From assembly GCF_028621955.1 (NCBI RefSeq), contig NZ_CP117516.1:952001-1016000 (forward strand): a DNA stretch of 64,000 nucleotides, given 5' to 3'. Below are positions 34,335-43,998 of this stretch, piece by piece. The translations under genes and the position numbers were made by a program. This stretch comes from Erythrobacter sp. BLCC-B19 (GTDB taxonomy: Bacteria; Pseudomonadota; Alphaproteobacteria; Sphingomonadales; Sphingomonadaceae). The notes below the pieces were generated by a model that saw only the letters and a list, made by a program, of their open reading frames with translations, was not told the origin of the DNA and ran no database searches. Each line of letters opens with the position of its first letter. The first letter of the stretch is position 1.

Positions 34335-36799
34335 TCCCCCTCGAGCGGTGCATCCGGGCGCATCGCGGCGGCGATCAGCCCTTCGGCTTCGAGCAGCAAT
34401 TCGTCATCCACCGCCCCCTGCGGCACCGCCTCGCGCCCGATCATGGTCATCACCGGCACCGCGAGCGGGGAGACCCGCTCCAGCTCGACATGGACCAACT
34501 CGCGCTCCGAGCGCTCAAGCAGGTCAGCCAAGCGCCCCACATCCGTCATCCGCGCCCGCGCATCGGCCCAGGCGGCTTCGATCAACACGTGATCGGGCTC
34601 GTATTTCCGCAGCACATCATAGATCAGATCGGTCGAGAAGGTGACCTGCTTGCCGGTCTTCTTCTGCCCCGGATGCTGACGCTCGACGAGGCCGGAGATC
34701 ACCGCGACCTCACGGAAGGCGCGGCGCAACAGGTGGCTTTCGGTGACCCATTCGGTGAACTCGTGGGTCAGAATGTCAGGCGAGAGCAGCGGCGCGGGGT
34801 CGGTGACGGGCTTCAATCCCCACACCGCAAGGCAATAGTCGTTCGCCACGAAGCCGCCGGGGAGCAATCCGCGATCCTCCATCCGCCGGGTGATGAGCAT
34901 CCCGAGGCTCTGGTTCGCGTTCCAGCCCTCGAAGGTGTAGTAGCAAGTGTATTGCTTGCCCCCGTGCGGGAAGCTTTCGACCAGCAGCTCGCCCGGCGCA
35001 GGCAGGCGCGAGCGGTAGTCCTGCATCTCCAGCCATTCGCGCACATCATCGGGAAAGCGCGCCCACCCCGCCCGGTCGGAGAGCATCGCCTGCACCCGCG
35101 TGGACAGGTGGGTGGTGAGCGGCAGCCGCAACCCGCCATAGCTGGGGATCGTCGCGCTCTTCTTCGCGGCGCGGACGGTCACATCCATGTCCTTCACACC
35201 CTCGACCTCAAGGCTCATGCCAGCGAAGAAGAAGGTGTCGCCCGGGGAGAGTTGCGCGGCGAAGCGTTCTTCGACCTTGCCGAGGCTGCGGCCGTTCTTG
35301 AACCGCACATTGAGCATCTCGCTATCGACGATGATCCCGGCATTCATCCGGTGGCGCTGCGCCTGATTGGGGTGCGCGAGTCGCCACACGCCGTCCTTGC
35401 CCCGCACGATCCGCTGGAACCGGTCATAGGCCTTGAGCGCATAGCCACCGTTGGAGACGAACCCCAGCACGCGCTGGAAGGTCGCCGCGTCCACCCAGCT
35501 ATAGGCCAGCGCAGACCGCACCTCCGCCAAAAGCACATCCTCATGGAACGGCCCCGCGCAGGCGCAAGCCATCACGTGCTGGGCGAGCACATCGAGGCTG
35601 CCGGGGCGGAACGCCTCGCCATCGCGCTGGCCTTGGTCGACCGCTTCCTTTGCCGCCATGGCTTCGAGGAATTCGAAGCGGTTGCCCGGCACCAGCACCG
35701 CGCGGCTCGGCACATCGAGCCGGTGCCCCGCGCGCCCGATCCGCTGGAGCAGGCGCGATGACCCCTTGGGCGCGCCCATCTGCACCACCAGATCAATGTC
35801 GCCCCAGTCGATCCCGAGATCGAGGCTGGCGGTGCACACCAGCGCGCGCAAGTCCCCCCGCGCCATCGCCTCCTCGACCTTGCGCCGCGCCTCGGTGCTC
35901 AGCGAGCCGTGGTGGATGCCGATGGGGAGGTGATCCTCGTTCGCCTCCCACAGGCACTGGAAGATGAATTCGGCGAGGAAGCGCGTGTTGGTGAAGACCA
36001 GCGTGGTGCGATTGGCCTTGATCGCCTCGTAAAGCTGCGGAACGGCCCAGCGCCCGGCATGGCCGCCCCAAGGGACGCGCTCTTCCTGCGGGAGCAGAAT
36101 CTCGACCTCGGGATCCGCGCCCTCCTCGCCTAGCACCAGCGCCGCCGCCGCGATCTCGCCGTCTGCGCCGGACTGGGGTGCGAGCCATTCCTGGAAGTCG
36201 CGCGGGTTGGCCAAAGTGGCTGACAGTGCCACCCGCTGGGCCTGAGGCGCGAGCGCGTGAAGCCGCGCGAGGCTCAGCGCCAGCAGATCACCGCGCTTGT
36301 CGGTGGCAAAGGCGTGAACCTCGTCGATCACGACCCGCTTCAAACCGCCAAACAGCTCGGCGCTTTCGGGGTAGGAGAGCAGCAGCGAGAGGCTCTCGGG
36401 CGTGGTCAGCAGGATGTGCGGGGGGCGCTCGCGCTGGCGTTTCTTGCGATCCGAAGGTGTGTCGCCACTGCGGGTCTCGACCTTGATGGGCAGGCCGATC
36501 TCTTCGATGGGCGTCAGCAGGTTGCGCTTCACGTCCTGCGCCAGCGCCTTCAATGGCGAGACGTAGAGCGTGTGCAGCCCGTCATGCGGCGGCGTGTCGC
36601 CCGCAAAGTCGCACAGGGTCGGCAGGAAGCCCGCGAGCGTCTTGCCCGCCCCGGTATCAGCCACCAGCAGCGCATGGCGGCCCGCGCGTGCCTCGGCGAG
36701 CATATCGAGCTGATGGCGGCGCACGCGCCACCCCCGCGCGGAAAACCACGCGGCGATGGCAGGCGGCAGCGGAGGAGCGGCGGCCTCGGCGGCGGTCAC
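34331..36799 (-). CDS. Lhr-type DEXH-box helicase (ligase-associated DNA damage response type)
   Basis: This 822-residue superfamily 2 helicase is likely to act in DNA repair. Walker A is ADTGAGKT (residue 47 onward), motif II is DEVH (VIDEVHAFATDKRGD) and motif III follows (VALSATLANPRDF). Motif VI is QRIGRAGHR. The C-terminal half is the Lhr-core winged-helix and accessory region. Family members of this length are usually found with an ATP-dependent DNA ligase and a phosphoesterase. Neither is adjacent here. The start is GTG, one base after the DUF2059 stop. Confidence 0.88.
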   Translation of the reverse strand: MTAAEAAAPPLPPAIAAWFSARGWRVRRHQLDMLAEARAGRHALLVADTGAGKTLAGFLPTLCDFAGDTPPHDGLHTLYVSPLKALAQDVKRNLLTPIEEIGLPIKVETRSGDTPSDRKKRQRERPPHILLTTPESLSLLLSYPESAELFGGLKRVVIDEVHAFATDKRGDLLALSLARLHALAPQAQRVALSATLANPRDFQEWLAPQSGADGEIAAAALVLGEEGADPEVEILLPQEERVPWGGHAGRWAVPQLYEAIKANRTTLVFTNTRFLAEFIFQCLWEANEDHLPIGIHHGSLSTEARRKVEEAMARGDLRALVCTASLDLGIDWGDIDLVVQMGAPKGSSRLLQRIGRAGHRLDVPSRAVLVPGNRFEFLEAMAAKEAVDQGQRDGEAFRPGSLDVLAQHVMACACAGPFHEDVLLAEVRSALAYSWVDAATFQRVLGFVSNGGYALKAYDRFQRIVRGKDGVWRLAHPNQAQRHRMNAGIIVDSEMLNVRFKNGRSLGKVEERFAAQLSPGDTFFFAGMSLEVEGVKDMDVTVRAAKKSATIPSYGGLRLPLTTHLSTRVQAMLSDRAGWARFPDDVREWLEMQDYRSRLPAPGELLVESFPHGGKQYTCYYTFEGWNANQSLGMLITRRMEDRGLLPGGFVANDYCLAVWGLKPVTDPAPLLSPDILTHEFTEWVTESHLLRRAFREVAVISGLVERQHPGQKKTGKQVTFSTDLIYDVLRKYEPDHVLIEAAWADARARMTDVGRLADLLERSERELVHVELERVSPLAVPVMTMIGREAVPQGAVDDELLLEAEGLIAAAMRPDAPLEGD

Positions 36800-36800
36800 A

Positions 36801-37694
36801 TCAGTCGATTTGCGGCGGCTCGGGCGCCATCACCGGGGAGGTCGAGACGATACTGCTCTCGATCTCCTCGACGCTCATGCCGGTCAGCTTTGCGACCTTG
36901 GCCTTGTCGGCCTTGCTCAGATCAGAAAAGCTGCGCGCCGCGGGCAGGTTCGCGGTGCGCTCGGTGATGCGCGATTCCATCTGGCCGATCATTGAAAACA
37001 GCGCGGGCATGGCCTCCATGCTGGCGGCCATCAGGCGCGGGTCGCTCGCCATCGAGAGGGATTCGCGCGCATACTTGCTTCCCGCTTCGGTCGTGAAGAA
37101 GGTGTCGATCGCGGCAAGTTCGGTCTCGGAGAAGCGGATCGCGTAAAGCTCGGCCATGGCGCGGCGCATCGGCGGCTCCATCACGTCCATGACCTCGCCC
37201 AGCAGTTCGGGGATCATCGCCTTGGTGGCAGCCTCACGCTCCTGCCACGCCGGATCGAGCAGGGCGAGCGCCTCGGCTGCCTGTTCATCGGAGAGCGGCT
37301 CCACATCGAACGGCGACAGCGACAAGGCGCGGGCGAGCGCAGGCTTGGGGCCGGAGGGCATATCCCCCAGCCCGCCAAGTCCGCCCAGCCCGTCGAACAT
37401 CCCGCTGGTCAGCTCGGCCATCGCGCCCTTGGGCATGATCCGGTCGATCAGCTTTTCGGCAGCAGGAAGGCGTGCCTGCTGTTCGGCGGTGAGCGGTTCG
37501 GCCTTCGCCATCCCGCCCATCATCCCGGCGAGCGCGGCCATTGCCTGCTCGTCGTCCGAAAGCTGCTCGCCGTCATCGGTTGCAGGTTCGGCTTCGATCA
37601 TCGGCACGGTTTCGTCCTGCGCCGCAAGGGTGGCAGGGGCCGCCAGCAGCGACAGAGCCGAACCGGCGGCAAGCATCAGGCGCAGGGATTTCAT
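36801..37694 (-). CDS. DUF2059 domain periplasmic protein
   Basis: This 297-residue exported protein has a signal peptide (MKSLRLMLAAGSALSLLAAPATLAAQ in two pieces, cleaved near residue 25). After an acidic linker, the helical body carries the DUF2059-like stretch MRRAMAELYAIRFSETELAA, then IDTFFTTEAGSKYARESLSM, which is the diagnostic part. The C-terminus is disordered. It is expressed upstream of the helicase with a one-base gap. Function is unknown in the family. Confidence 0.75.
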   Translation of the reverse strand: MKSLRLMLAAGSALSLLAAPATLAAQDETVPMIEAEPATDDGEQLSDDEQAMAALAGMMGGMAKAEPLTAEQQARLPAAEKLIDRIMPKGAMAELTSGMFDGLGGLGGLGDMPSGPKPALARALSLSPFDVEPLSDEQAAEALALLDPAWQEREAATKAMIPELLGEVMDVMEPPMRRAMAELYAIRFSETELAAIDTFFTTEAGSKYARESLSMASDPRLMAASMEAMPALFSMIGQMESRITERTANLPAARSFSDLSKADKAKVAKLTGMSVEEIESSIVSTSPVMAPEPPQID

Positions 37695-37753
37695 GCGATT
37701 CTCTCCATTTCGATGGAGCCTAAGTGCCCCAGCATCGGCCCTCTGGATAGGGG

Positions 37754-39394
37754 TTAAAGCGATTGCAGCAGTTCCTTCGATACCCGCCCCGGCGCCTTGA
37801 GCGTCGCCTCGATCAGCGCGGTTTCGGCCTTGCAGCGATCGGGGTGATCGGGCTTGGTCAGGGCAGCGACCAGCCGCTCCTCGGGCAGGCCGCTGCCCTT
37901 GATGGTCTGGTCCACCAGCCAGCCCGGGATCGAATAGCGGATTTGCCTGCCCTCTGGCTTGTGGTTCAGCACCTTGGCTTCGAGCAATTGCTTGAGCAGC
38001 GCCTGTTCCCTCCCGCGCTGCTTCTCGTCGAGCTTCAAGGGCAAGCTCGCGAAGTCGGCGGCCATGATGTTGCGGCAGACATCGGGCGACTGGGCGAGCG
38101 CGGCGCGCATCCAGCTACCGCGCAGGTCGGCGCGCACCACCAGCTCGTCATACTCGGCCACCTCGGCCGAAGCCGCCGCACGGAACCGCACGAAGGCGAG
38201 CGCGGCATCGGTGTTGCTGCCCTGCCCGACGGCGAGCTTCCACTGATCGACAAACACCGGATCGGCCTTGCGCACGGTAGCCAGATCGGTGCCGGGGCCG
38301 AACACTTCAGCCGCCGCGATGCTCAACTGGGCCTCGATCAGCGCCTGCGAGACTTCTTCGCTCGAAGGTGCCGAACCGTCGCTGTCGTCGCTGGCAAGAT
38401 TGCCCGCCAGCCGCACCAGTGCCGATCCGACCAGCACCAGGATGAAAATCCACCGCACCACGCTCGGCCCGGTGCCGCCCGGTGTCCCGTCCAGCGCCCC
38501 GCCCTTGTCCCACGAGGCGACCCGTTCGGGATCGAGGTGGCTTTCCAGTTCGGGATAGCGCTGGCGGATGCCGGTCAGCAGCTTGTCGACCTCCAGCCGC
38601 TTGACCTTGAGCCGGTCGAAGAACCCCGCCCGCCCGGGGCGCGAGAGTTCCGTCCACGCCTTGTGCAGCGGGTGTTCGGGCTTCTGCACATTCTCGTGGA
38701 AGCGCATCCCCTTCAATCGCTGGTTGAGGAACATCAGCGCCGGGCGTTCCTCCAGCGCGCCAGCCTCGCCCAGCCAGCCGAAGGCGGCGTTGGCAGGCTC
38801 GACGAAGGGGGCCGAGCGCGGCCAGGTGCGCGCGAAGACTTCGGCCAGCCCGTCATCAAGCGCATCATTTTCGGCCAGATCGGCGACCTCGGCCCGCGCG
38901 ATCAGCACATCGAGCGCGGCAAGGCCTTCCTCCAGCTCGGCATGAGTGACGGCCTCGTCGCTGTTGGCGCCATCGGGATAGAGCACATCGAGCAGCGTGT
39001 TCCACGCCGCGCGGGCGCGCCGCTGGTCTTCGGTCAGCTCCGGCTGGGGCGCGGAGCCGAAATCCGGGTCGGCCTCGCCGGGACGCTGGATGCCGGGCGC
39101 GATGTCCCATGCGCCGCCATCATCCAGCCAGTCGTCATCGGGATCATCGTCAAGCGCGCCGAGGCCGTAGAGCTCGCCCTCATCCTCGTCCTCGTCCGTT
39201 TCCTCCGCGTCCTCGCGCACGCCCTGCGCCGCCAGCCACAAGGCAGAATCGCGCGCGCGGCGCAGTTCGGCATAGCCGGCGATATCCTCGTCGACATTGG
39301 TCGCGCGCAGGATGTCGGCATAGGCCTTGCGGATCGCCCCCGCATCGCTGGTGGGATCGATCCCGAGCCGGCTCCACGGAAAAGGCCGGCTCAT
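37754..39394 (-). CDS. J-like membrane protein, partner of HscC-type Hsp70 (HPD lost)
   Basis: This 546-residue protein has an N-terminal J-like fold, PWSRLGIDPTSDAGAIRKAY, then ADILRATNVDEDIAGYAELR. The normal His-Pro-Asp between helices II and III is replaced by Asn-Val-Asp. A strongly acidic segment (about residues 60-115) follows. A single transmembrane helix (VVRWIFILVLVGSALVRLAG) is near residues 310-330. The rest is likely periplasmic or helical. Its ATG overlaps the Hsp70 stop (ATGA). In E. coli HscC works with DjlB and DjlC, so a partner role is inferred from context. Confidence 0.7.
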   Translation of the reverse strand: MSRPFPWSRLGIDPTSDAGAIRKAYADILRATNVDEDIAGYAELRRARDSALWLAAQGVREDAEETDEDEDEGELYGLGALDDDPDDDWLDDGGAWDIAPGIQRPGEADPDFGSAPQPELTEDQRRARAAWNTLLDVLYPDGANSDEAVTHAELEEGLAALDVLIARAEVADLAENDALDDGLAEVFARTWPRSAPFVEPANAAFGWLGEAGALEERPALMFLNQRLKGMRFHENVQKPEHPLHKAWTELSRPGRAGFFDRLKVKRLEVDKLLTGIRQRYPELESHLDPERVASWDKGGALDGTPGGTGPSVVRWIFILVLVGSALVRLAGNLASDDSDGSAPSSEEVSQALIEAQLSIAAAEVFGPGTDLATVRKADPVFVDQWKLAVGQGSNTDAALAFVRFRAAASAEVAEYDELVVRADLRGSWMRAALAQSPDVCRNIMAADFASLPLKLDEKQRGREQALLKQLLEAKVLNHKPEGRQIRYSIPGWLVDQTIKGSGLPEERLVAALTKPDHPDRCKAETALIEATLKAPGRVSKELLQSL

Positions 39395-41109
39395 AGCGGC
39401 GGATTGGCCTCGATCTGGTCAAGCAGCCCGCCCAGCGCGTCGCGCGCGTCGGCGATGATGCGCGGGTCCTGCTTGTCGAGCGCGCCCTGAAACTCGGTGA
39501 GCGCCTGCCCGATATAATCGCGCACCGGGCCGGTGAAGCCTTCATAGGCGCGTTCGGCGCGCGCCAGCATGGCGACATTCTCCGCTTCATCGCGCGGATG
39601 CACCTTCAGCTTGTCCAGCGCCTTGCGCCGCGCCTCGATGTCCTTCTGGCTGCGGCGGTCATCCTCGTCGACGATCACCAGATTGCGCTTGAGCCCGGTC
39701 ACGGGCACCTCGACATCCACCTCCAGCAGCCCGCTGGTATCATAGGTGAAGCGCACATCGACCCCCACCTCGCCTGCCGGGCGCGGGGGGACGGGAACCT
39801 CAAGTTCGCCCAGCTTGACGTTCTTCTTCACGTCACGCGCTTCGCCCTGATAGATCGCGAACAGCACCTTGCGCTGGTTGTCGCCGAGCGTGAAGAACCG
39901 CTCGATCCGGCTCACCGGCACGGGGGTGTTGCGCTCGATGATCGGGGCGAAGATGTCGTCGTGAAACCGGCCATGCGCATCGCGGGTGGCGGTGTTGACC
40001 CCGAGCGTGAAGGGCGCAACGTCGGTGATGCGGATTTCCTCCAGCCCATCCCCGCCCGACAAGAGCCCCGCCTGAATGGCCGCGCCCAGCGCGACGGCAT
40101 GATCGGGGTGGACGGTGGAATTGGGGAAGCGCCCGAACATCCGGGTCAGCGCCTTCCTCACCACCGGCATCCGCGTCGCCCCGCCGACCAGCACGATGTC
40201 CGACAGGCTCTTCACATCGATATGGCAGTCCCGCAGCGCGCGGATCACCGGATCGCGCAGGCGCTTGACGAGGCCGGCGGCGGCCTCCTCGAAGGCTTCG
40301 GTGGTGACCCTTGCGGTGACCGGCGTGCCATCGGCAACCACGTTGAAGTCGGCGGCTTCGGAGGTGGTGAGCGCGCGCCGCGTGCGTTCGGCGGCGAGGT
40401 TGAGCAGCGCGCGGCGGCGGTCTGCCGGGATGCGATCCAGAGCGCCGGGGTTGTCGAGCAGCGGCTCGACCAGCTTCACCAGCGCCTCGTCGAAATCATC
40501 GCCGCCCAGCCGGTTGTCCCCCGCCGAGGCGCGCACTTCGACGATGCCTTCGAACATCTCGACAATCGAGACGTCGAAGGTGCCCCCGCCAAGGTCGAAC
40601 ACCAGAAACGGCTCGCGGTCACCCCGGTCGGCAAGGCCGAAGGCGAGCGCGGCGGCCGTGGGTTCATTGATGAGGCGCTTGACCTCAAGCCCGGCGATCT
40701 CGCCCGCGCGGCGGGTGGCGCGGCGCTGGCGTTCGTTGAAATAGGCAGGGACAGTGATGACTGCCGCTGTGGGCCGCTCGCCCATCGCCGCTTCGACATC
40801 GTCGGCCAGCGAGCGCAGCACCATCGCCGAGAGGTCTTCGGGGCTGAGGGTCGTCCCCGCCAGCGTGACGGTGGAGGCGGTGCCCATCATCCGCTTGAAG
40901 CTGGTGACGGTGTCCGCCGGATGGGTCGCCATGCGGTCTAGCGCGGCTTCTCCCACCCAGCTCTGCCCGCCCTTGGCAAGGCTGACCGCCGAGGGGGTGA
41001 GCTCCTTGCCCAGCGCATTGGGCACCAGCTGCGGCGCACCATCCTTCCACACCGCGACCGCGCTGTTGGTGGTGCCAAGATCAATCCCTACGAGCATGGC
41101 GGTTGTCAT
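39391..41109 (-). CDS. HscC-like Hsp70 chaperone
   Basis: This 572-residue Hsp70 is shorter than DnaK (about 635) and lacks most of the C-terminal lid. The nucleotide-binding domain shows GIDLGTTNSAVAVWKDG, VITVPAYFNERQRRATR, VKRLINEPTAAALAFGL and FDLGGGTFDVSIVE. The substrate-binding domain begins near residue 370 (DVAPFTLGVNTATRD). E. coli HscC (556 aa) has this layout. It heads an operon with the J-like gene. The real client is unknown. Confidence 0.85.
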   Translation of the reverse strand: MTTAMLVGIDLGTTNSAVAVWKDGAPQLVPNALGKELTPSAVSLAKGGQSWVGEAALDRMATHPADTVTSFKRMMGTASTVTLAGTTLSPEDLSAMVLRSLADDVEAAMGERPTAAVITVPAYFNERQRRATRRAGEIAGLEVKRLINEPTAAALAFGLADRGDREPFLVFDLGGGTFDVSIVEMFEGIVEVRASAGDNRLGGDDFDEALVKLVEPLLDNPGALDRIPADRRRALLNLAAERTRRALTTSEAADFNVVADGTPVTARVTTEAFEEAAAGLVKRLRDPVIRALRDCHIDVKSLSDIVLVGGATRMPVVRKALTRMFGRFPNSTVHPDHAVALGAAIQAGLLSGGDGLEEIRITDVAPFTLGVNTATRDAHGRFHDDIFAPIIERNTPVPVSRIERFFTLGDNQRKVLFAIYQGEARDVKKNVKLGELEVPVPPRPAGEVGVDVRFTYDTSGLLEVDVEVPVTGLKRNLVIVDEDDRRSQKDIEARRKALDKLKVHPRDEAENVAMLARAERAYEGFTGPVRDYIGQALTEFQGALDKQDPRIIADARDALGGLLDQIEANPPL

Positions 41110-41146
41110 AGCCGACCGCCCGCGTCAGGCAATTGGAATTGCAGGG

Positions 41147-42562
41147 CTAGTGGCCGACGCTCTCGCCCCGTTCGAGGCCTGATGCGGCAAGCTGCGCGTC
41201 GATCTGCGCGAGCAGCCGGTCGAGCCCCGCCTGCGTGTCGCTTTCCGCCCGGGCCACCAGCACGTCCTGCGTGTTGGACGCGCGCAGCAGCCACCAGCCG
41301 TCCTTCGTGTTCACCCGCACGCCATCGGTGGTGTTGACGCTTTCAACCTCCGGCCCCGGCGCCGTGGCAAGCCGCTCGGCGATTTCGGCCATCGCGGCGA
41401 ATTTGCGCGCCTCATCGACCTGAAAGCGCAGTTCGGGGGTGTTGAGCATCGGCGGGATCGCGGAGCGCAGTTCGGTCACCGATTTGCCGAGTCGCGCCGC
41501 CGCCGCCAGCAGGCGCACCCCAGCATAGAGCGCATCGTCATAGCCGTAATATTCGTCCGCAAAGAACACATGGCCGCTCATCTCGCCCGCCAATGGCGCA
41601 CCAGTTTCCTTCATTTTGGATTTGATCAGCGAGTGGCCGGTCTTCCACATCAGCGGCTCGCCGCCGAGTTCGGCCACGCGGTCGAACAGCGCCCGGCTGG
41701 CCTTCACATCGGCGATAATCGTCGCATTCGGACGGTTTTTGAGCAGATCCTCGGCATAGATCATCAGCAGCTGATCGCCCCAGATCACCCGGCCCGTGCC
41801 GTCGATCGCCCCGATCCGGTCGCCATCCCCGTCGAAAGCCACTCCGAAATCGAGGTTCTTTGCCGCGACGAGCGCACGCAGATCGGTCAGATTGGCTTCC
41901 ACAGTCGGATCAGGATGGTGGTTTGGAAAATGTCCATCAACATCAGTAAACAGCAGATGATGTTCTCCCGGCAGCCGGGCCGCCAGCGCTTCGAGCGCGG
42001 GGCCAGCCGCGCCGTTGCCCGCATCCCAGCCGACGCGGATCTTCTCCAGCGCCTCGGGATCGATCCCGGCCAGCCCATCGAGCAGACGCTCGACATACTC
42101 GCCGAGGATGTCGCGCGTGGTGACGCTGCCCATGCCGCTGGCGAACGCGCCGTCTGCTGCCAGTTTCCCGAGCTTCTGGATATCGGCGCCGAAGAACGGC
42201 CGGCCAAGAAATACCATCTTGAAGCCATTGTAATTGGGGGGATTGTGGCTGCCAGTTATCTGAATGCCGCCATCCACCTGTTCGGCTGAGGCTTCGGCGT
42301 AATAGAGCATCGGCGTCGCCGCGAGGCCGATCCGCACGACATCGCAACCGCTCGCCGTCAGCCCCTCGACCAGCGCGTGTTCGAGCATGGGCGAACTCAC
42401 GCGCCCGTCGTAACCCACCGCAACGGTCTTCCCGCCCGCCTCGCGCAGCAGCGTGCCAAACGCCCGGCCGATCGCCCGCGCATCATCGGCGCCTAGGGTT
42501 TCGCCAATGATCCCGCGAATGTCGTATTCGCGCAGCACGGTCGGGTGGAAATGATGTTGCAT
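41147..42562 (-). CDS. Phosphomannomutase/phosphoglucomutase
   Basis: This 471-residue member of the alpha-D-phosphohexomutase superfamily interconverts hexose 6- and 1-phosphates for polysaccharide synthesis. The catalytic phosphoserine loop is ITGSHNPPNYNGFK. The metal-binding loop is FDGDGDRIGAID. The sugar-binding segment is EMSGHVFFADEYYGYDD, and the phosphate-binding C-terminus is LLRASNTQD. Length and motifs match the AlgC/ManB type. It is followed downstream by the Hsp70 gene, 37 nt away. Confidence 0.93.
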   Translation of the reverse strand: MQHHFHPTVLREYDIRGIIGETLGADDARAIGRAFGTLLREAGGKTVAVGYDGRVSSPMLEHALVEGLTASGCDVVRIGLAATPMLYYAEASAEQVDGGIQITGSHNPPNYNGFKMVFLGRPFFGADIQKLGKLAADGAFASGMGSVTTRDILGEYVERLLDGLAGIDPEALEKIRVGWDAGNGAAGPALEALAARLPGEHHLLFTDVDGHFPNHHPDPTVEANLTDLRALVAAKNLDFGVAFDGDGDRIGAIDGTGRVIWGDQLLMIYAEDLLKNRPNATIIADVKASRALFDRVAELGGEPLMWKTGHSLIKSKMKETGAPLAGEMSGHVFFADEYYGYDDALYAGVRLLAAAARLGKSVTELRSAIPPMLNTPELRFQVDEARKFAAMAEIAERLATAPGPEVESVNTTDGVRVNTKDGWWLLRASNTQDVLVARAESDTQAGLDRLLAQIDAQLAASGLERGESVGH

Positions 42563-42719
42563 GGTGGGCGATGCTCCTCTTTGCCTCAGGCTGGCTACCC
42601 GACGGGCGGCAGGATCGTGCCGATGTTCGCATCCATAACGGATTGAACCTCCCGGCTATTCCCACCATTCCCGGCCCGGATCGTCAGACCCCCAGGATGC
42701 CCTTGTGTCAATTGCGGGG

Positions 42720-43037
42720 TTACCGCAGGCCATCATCATCCGAAGTCGGCAGCGGTGCGCCCGGCAGTTCGGCCAGCAGCAGATCGCGCGCCGCATTGGC
42801 TTCCTGCATCGCGGCCGTGGTGCCGCCCTTGTCGGGATGGACCAGCGTCACCAGCCGGCGATGGGCAGCGATAATCTCGTCCCGCCCCGCCCCGGCCTCG
42901 ACCCCGAGCAGCTTGCGCGCGCGGAAGATCGCCTGGCTGCGGGTCGGCGTGGGTCGCAGGAAATCCCACGGCCATTTGCCGGTCGCCCAGCGGCAGAAGA
43001 AGCACGCCACCGCAATCAGGATCACCGCGCGCAGCAT
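42720..43037 (-). CDS. Small membrane-anchored J-domain protein
   Basis: This 105-residue protein has one N-terminal transmembrane helix (LRAVILIAVACFFCRWATG) and a C-terminal J domain. The HPD motif is intact (LVTLVHPDKGGTTAAMQEAN). The arrangement resembles the Tim14/DjlA-like short anchors that stimulate Hsp70 ATPase at a membrane. Its ATG overlaps the mipZ stop (TGATG), so the two are co-translated. Which Hsp70 it serves is unknown. The HscC homologue lies 1.6 kb away on the same strand. Confidence 0.85.
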   Translation of the reverse strand: MLRAVILIAVACFFCRWATGKWPWDFLRPTPTRSQAIFRARKLLGVEAGAGRDEIIAAHRRLVTLVHPDKGGTTAAMQEANAARDLLLAELPGAPLPTSDDDGLR

Positions 43038-43912
43038 CAGGCCAACTCCAGCTCCCCTTGTTCACGATCGAAGGCCGGCAGGCTCAAGGCCTTCACCAGC
43101 GCGCGCAACTCCTGCCGCGCGACGAGGTGGCTGGTGCCAAGATCGCCGAGGTGCCCCTTGTCGAGCAAGGTCAGCCCGCTCGGGAACAGCTCGCGATAGA
43201 TCACGCGCTCCGACAGGCCTTGCGTCACCCGGAAACCGACGCGCTTGGCCATCTCGTTCAGCGCCTTGTGCAGACGCGCCTGGTTGCGCGCCTCGACGTG
43301 GCCGGTGCGGTTGCGCACCACGATCCAGTCCATCTCGGGCCGCTGCTGCTCGATCGTCATCCGGCTGCGCTTCATCCGCGCCTCCCAGATCAACTCGGCA
43401 AAGAACGAAAGCTTGCGCACCTTGAAGGTCTCGGCATCGACCTGCCCGATCAGGTCGAAATCGACGAAGCTGTCGTTCATCGGGGTCACCAGCGTATCGG
43501 CGTGTTCGACCGCGATCCGCGCGAAGGGATCATCGCGCCCCGGATTGTCGACGATGAGGAAATCGCACGAGGCTTCCATCCGCCGGATCATCGCGATCAG
43601 ATCGCCGGTGGTCTCCCCGCGAAACACCTCGCACGCCGGGGTCGGCAGCGTGAGGCCGCGCTTTTCGAGCGTCGCGAGCCGGTTCTCGATGTAGCGATGC
43701 GTGGTGCGCTGGCGCGGATCGAGGTCGATCGCGGCCACCCGCGCGCCCAGATAGGACAGCGCCACCGCCACGTGCACCGCCGTGGTCGACTTGCCGGTGC
43801 CGCCCTTTTCATTGGCAAAGACGATGCGATGCGCCTGCCCCTTGCGCAGGCGACGCCCGGCGAGCACGGGTTCGGCAGGCTGGACGCTCGATGCAGGCGG
43901 CATTGCAGTCAC
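43037..43912 (-). CDS. mipZ: Division-plane positioning ATPase MipZ
   Basis: This 291-residue ParA/MinD-family ATPase forms a gradient from ParB-bound poles and inhibits FtsZ. The deviant Walker A, VFANEKGGTGKSTTAVHVAV, is present, as are LGARVAAIDLDPRQRTTHRY and DFLIVDNPGRDDPFARIA. The segment PMNDSFVDFDLIGQVDAETF is also typical. It needs ParB and parS; a parS-like site is in this window at 48937-48952. It is divergent from panC. Confidence 0.93.
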   Translation of the reverse strand: MTAMPPASSVQPAEPVLAGRRLRKGQAHRIVFANEKGGTGKSTTAVHVAVALSYLGARVAAIDLDPRQRTTHRYIENRLATLEKRGLTLPTPACEVFRGETTGDLIAMIRRMEASCDFLIVDNPGRDDPFARIAVEHADTLVTPMNDSFVDFDLIGQVDAETFKVRKLSFFAELIWEARMKRSRMTIEQQRPEMDWIVVRNRTGHVEARNQARLHKALNEMAKRVGFRVTQGLSERVIYRELFPSGLTLLDKGHLGDLGTSHLVARQELRALVKALSLPAFDREQGELELA

Positions 43913-43998
43913 GGGGGCTCTCTGGCAGCGGATCGGCTTGAATTGGGACAGGAAGCGCCGCTAGGGCGCGGTTTCGGTCTAACCGTGGAGGCGTGGCG

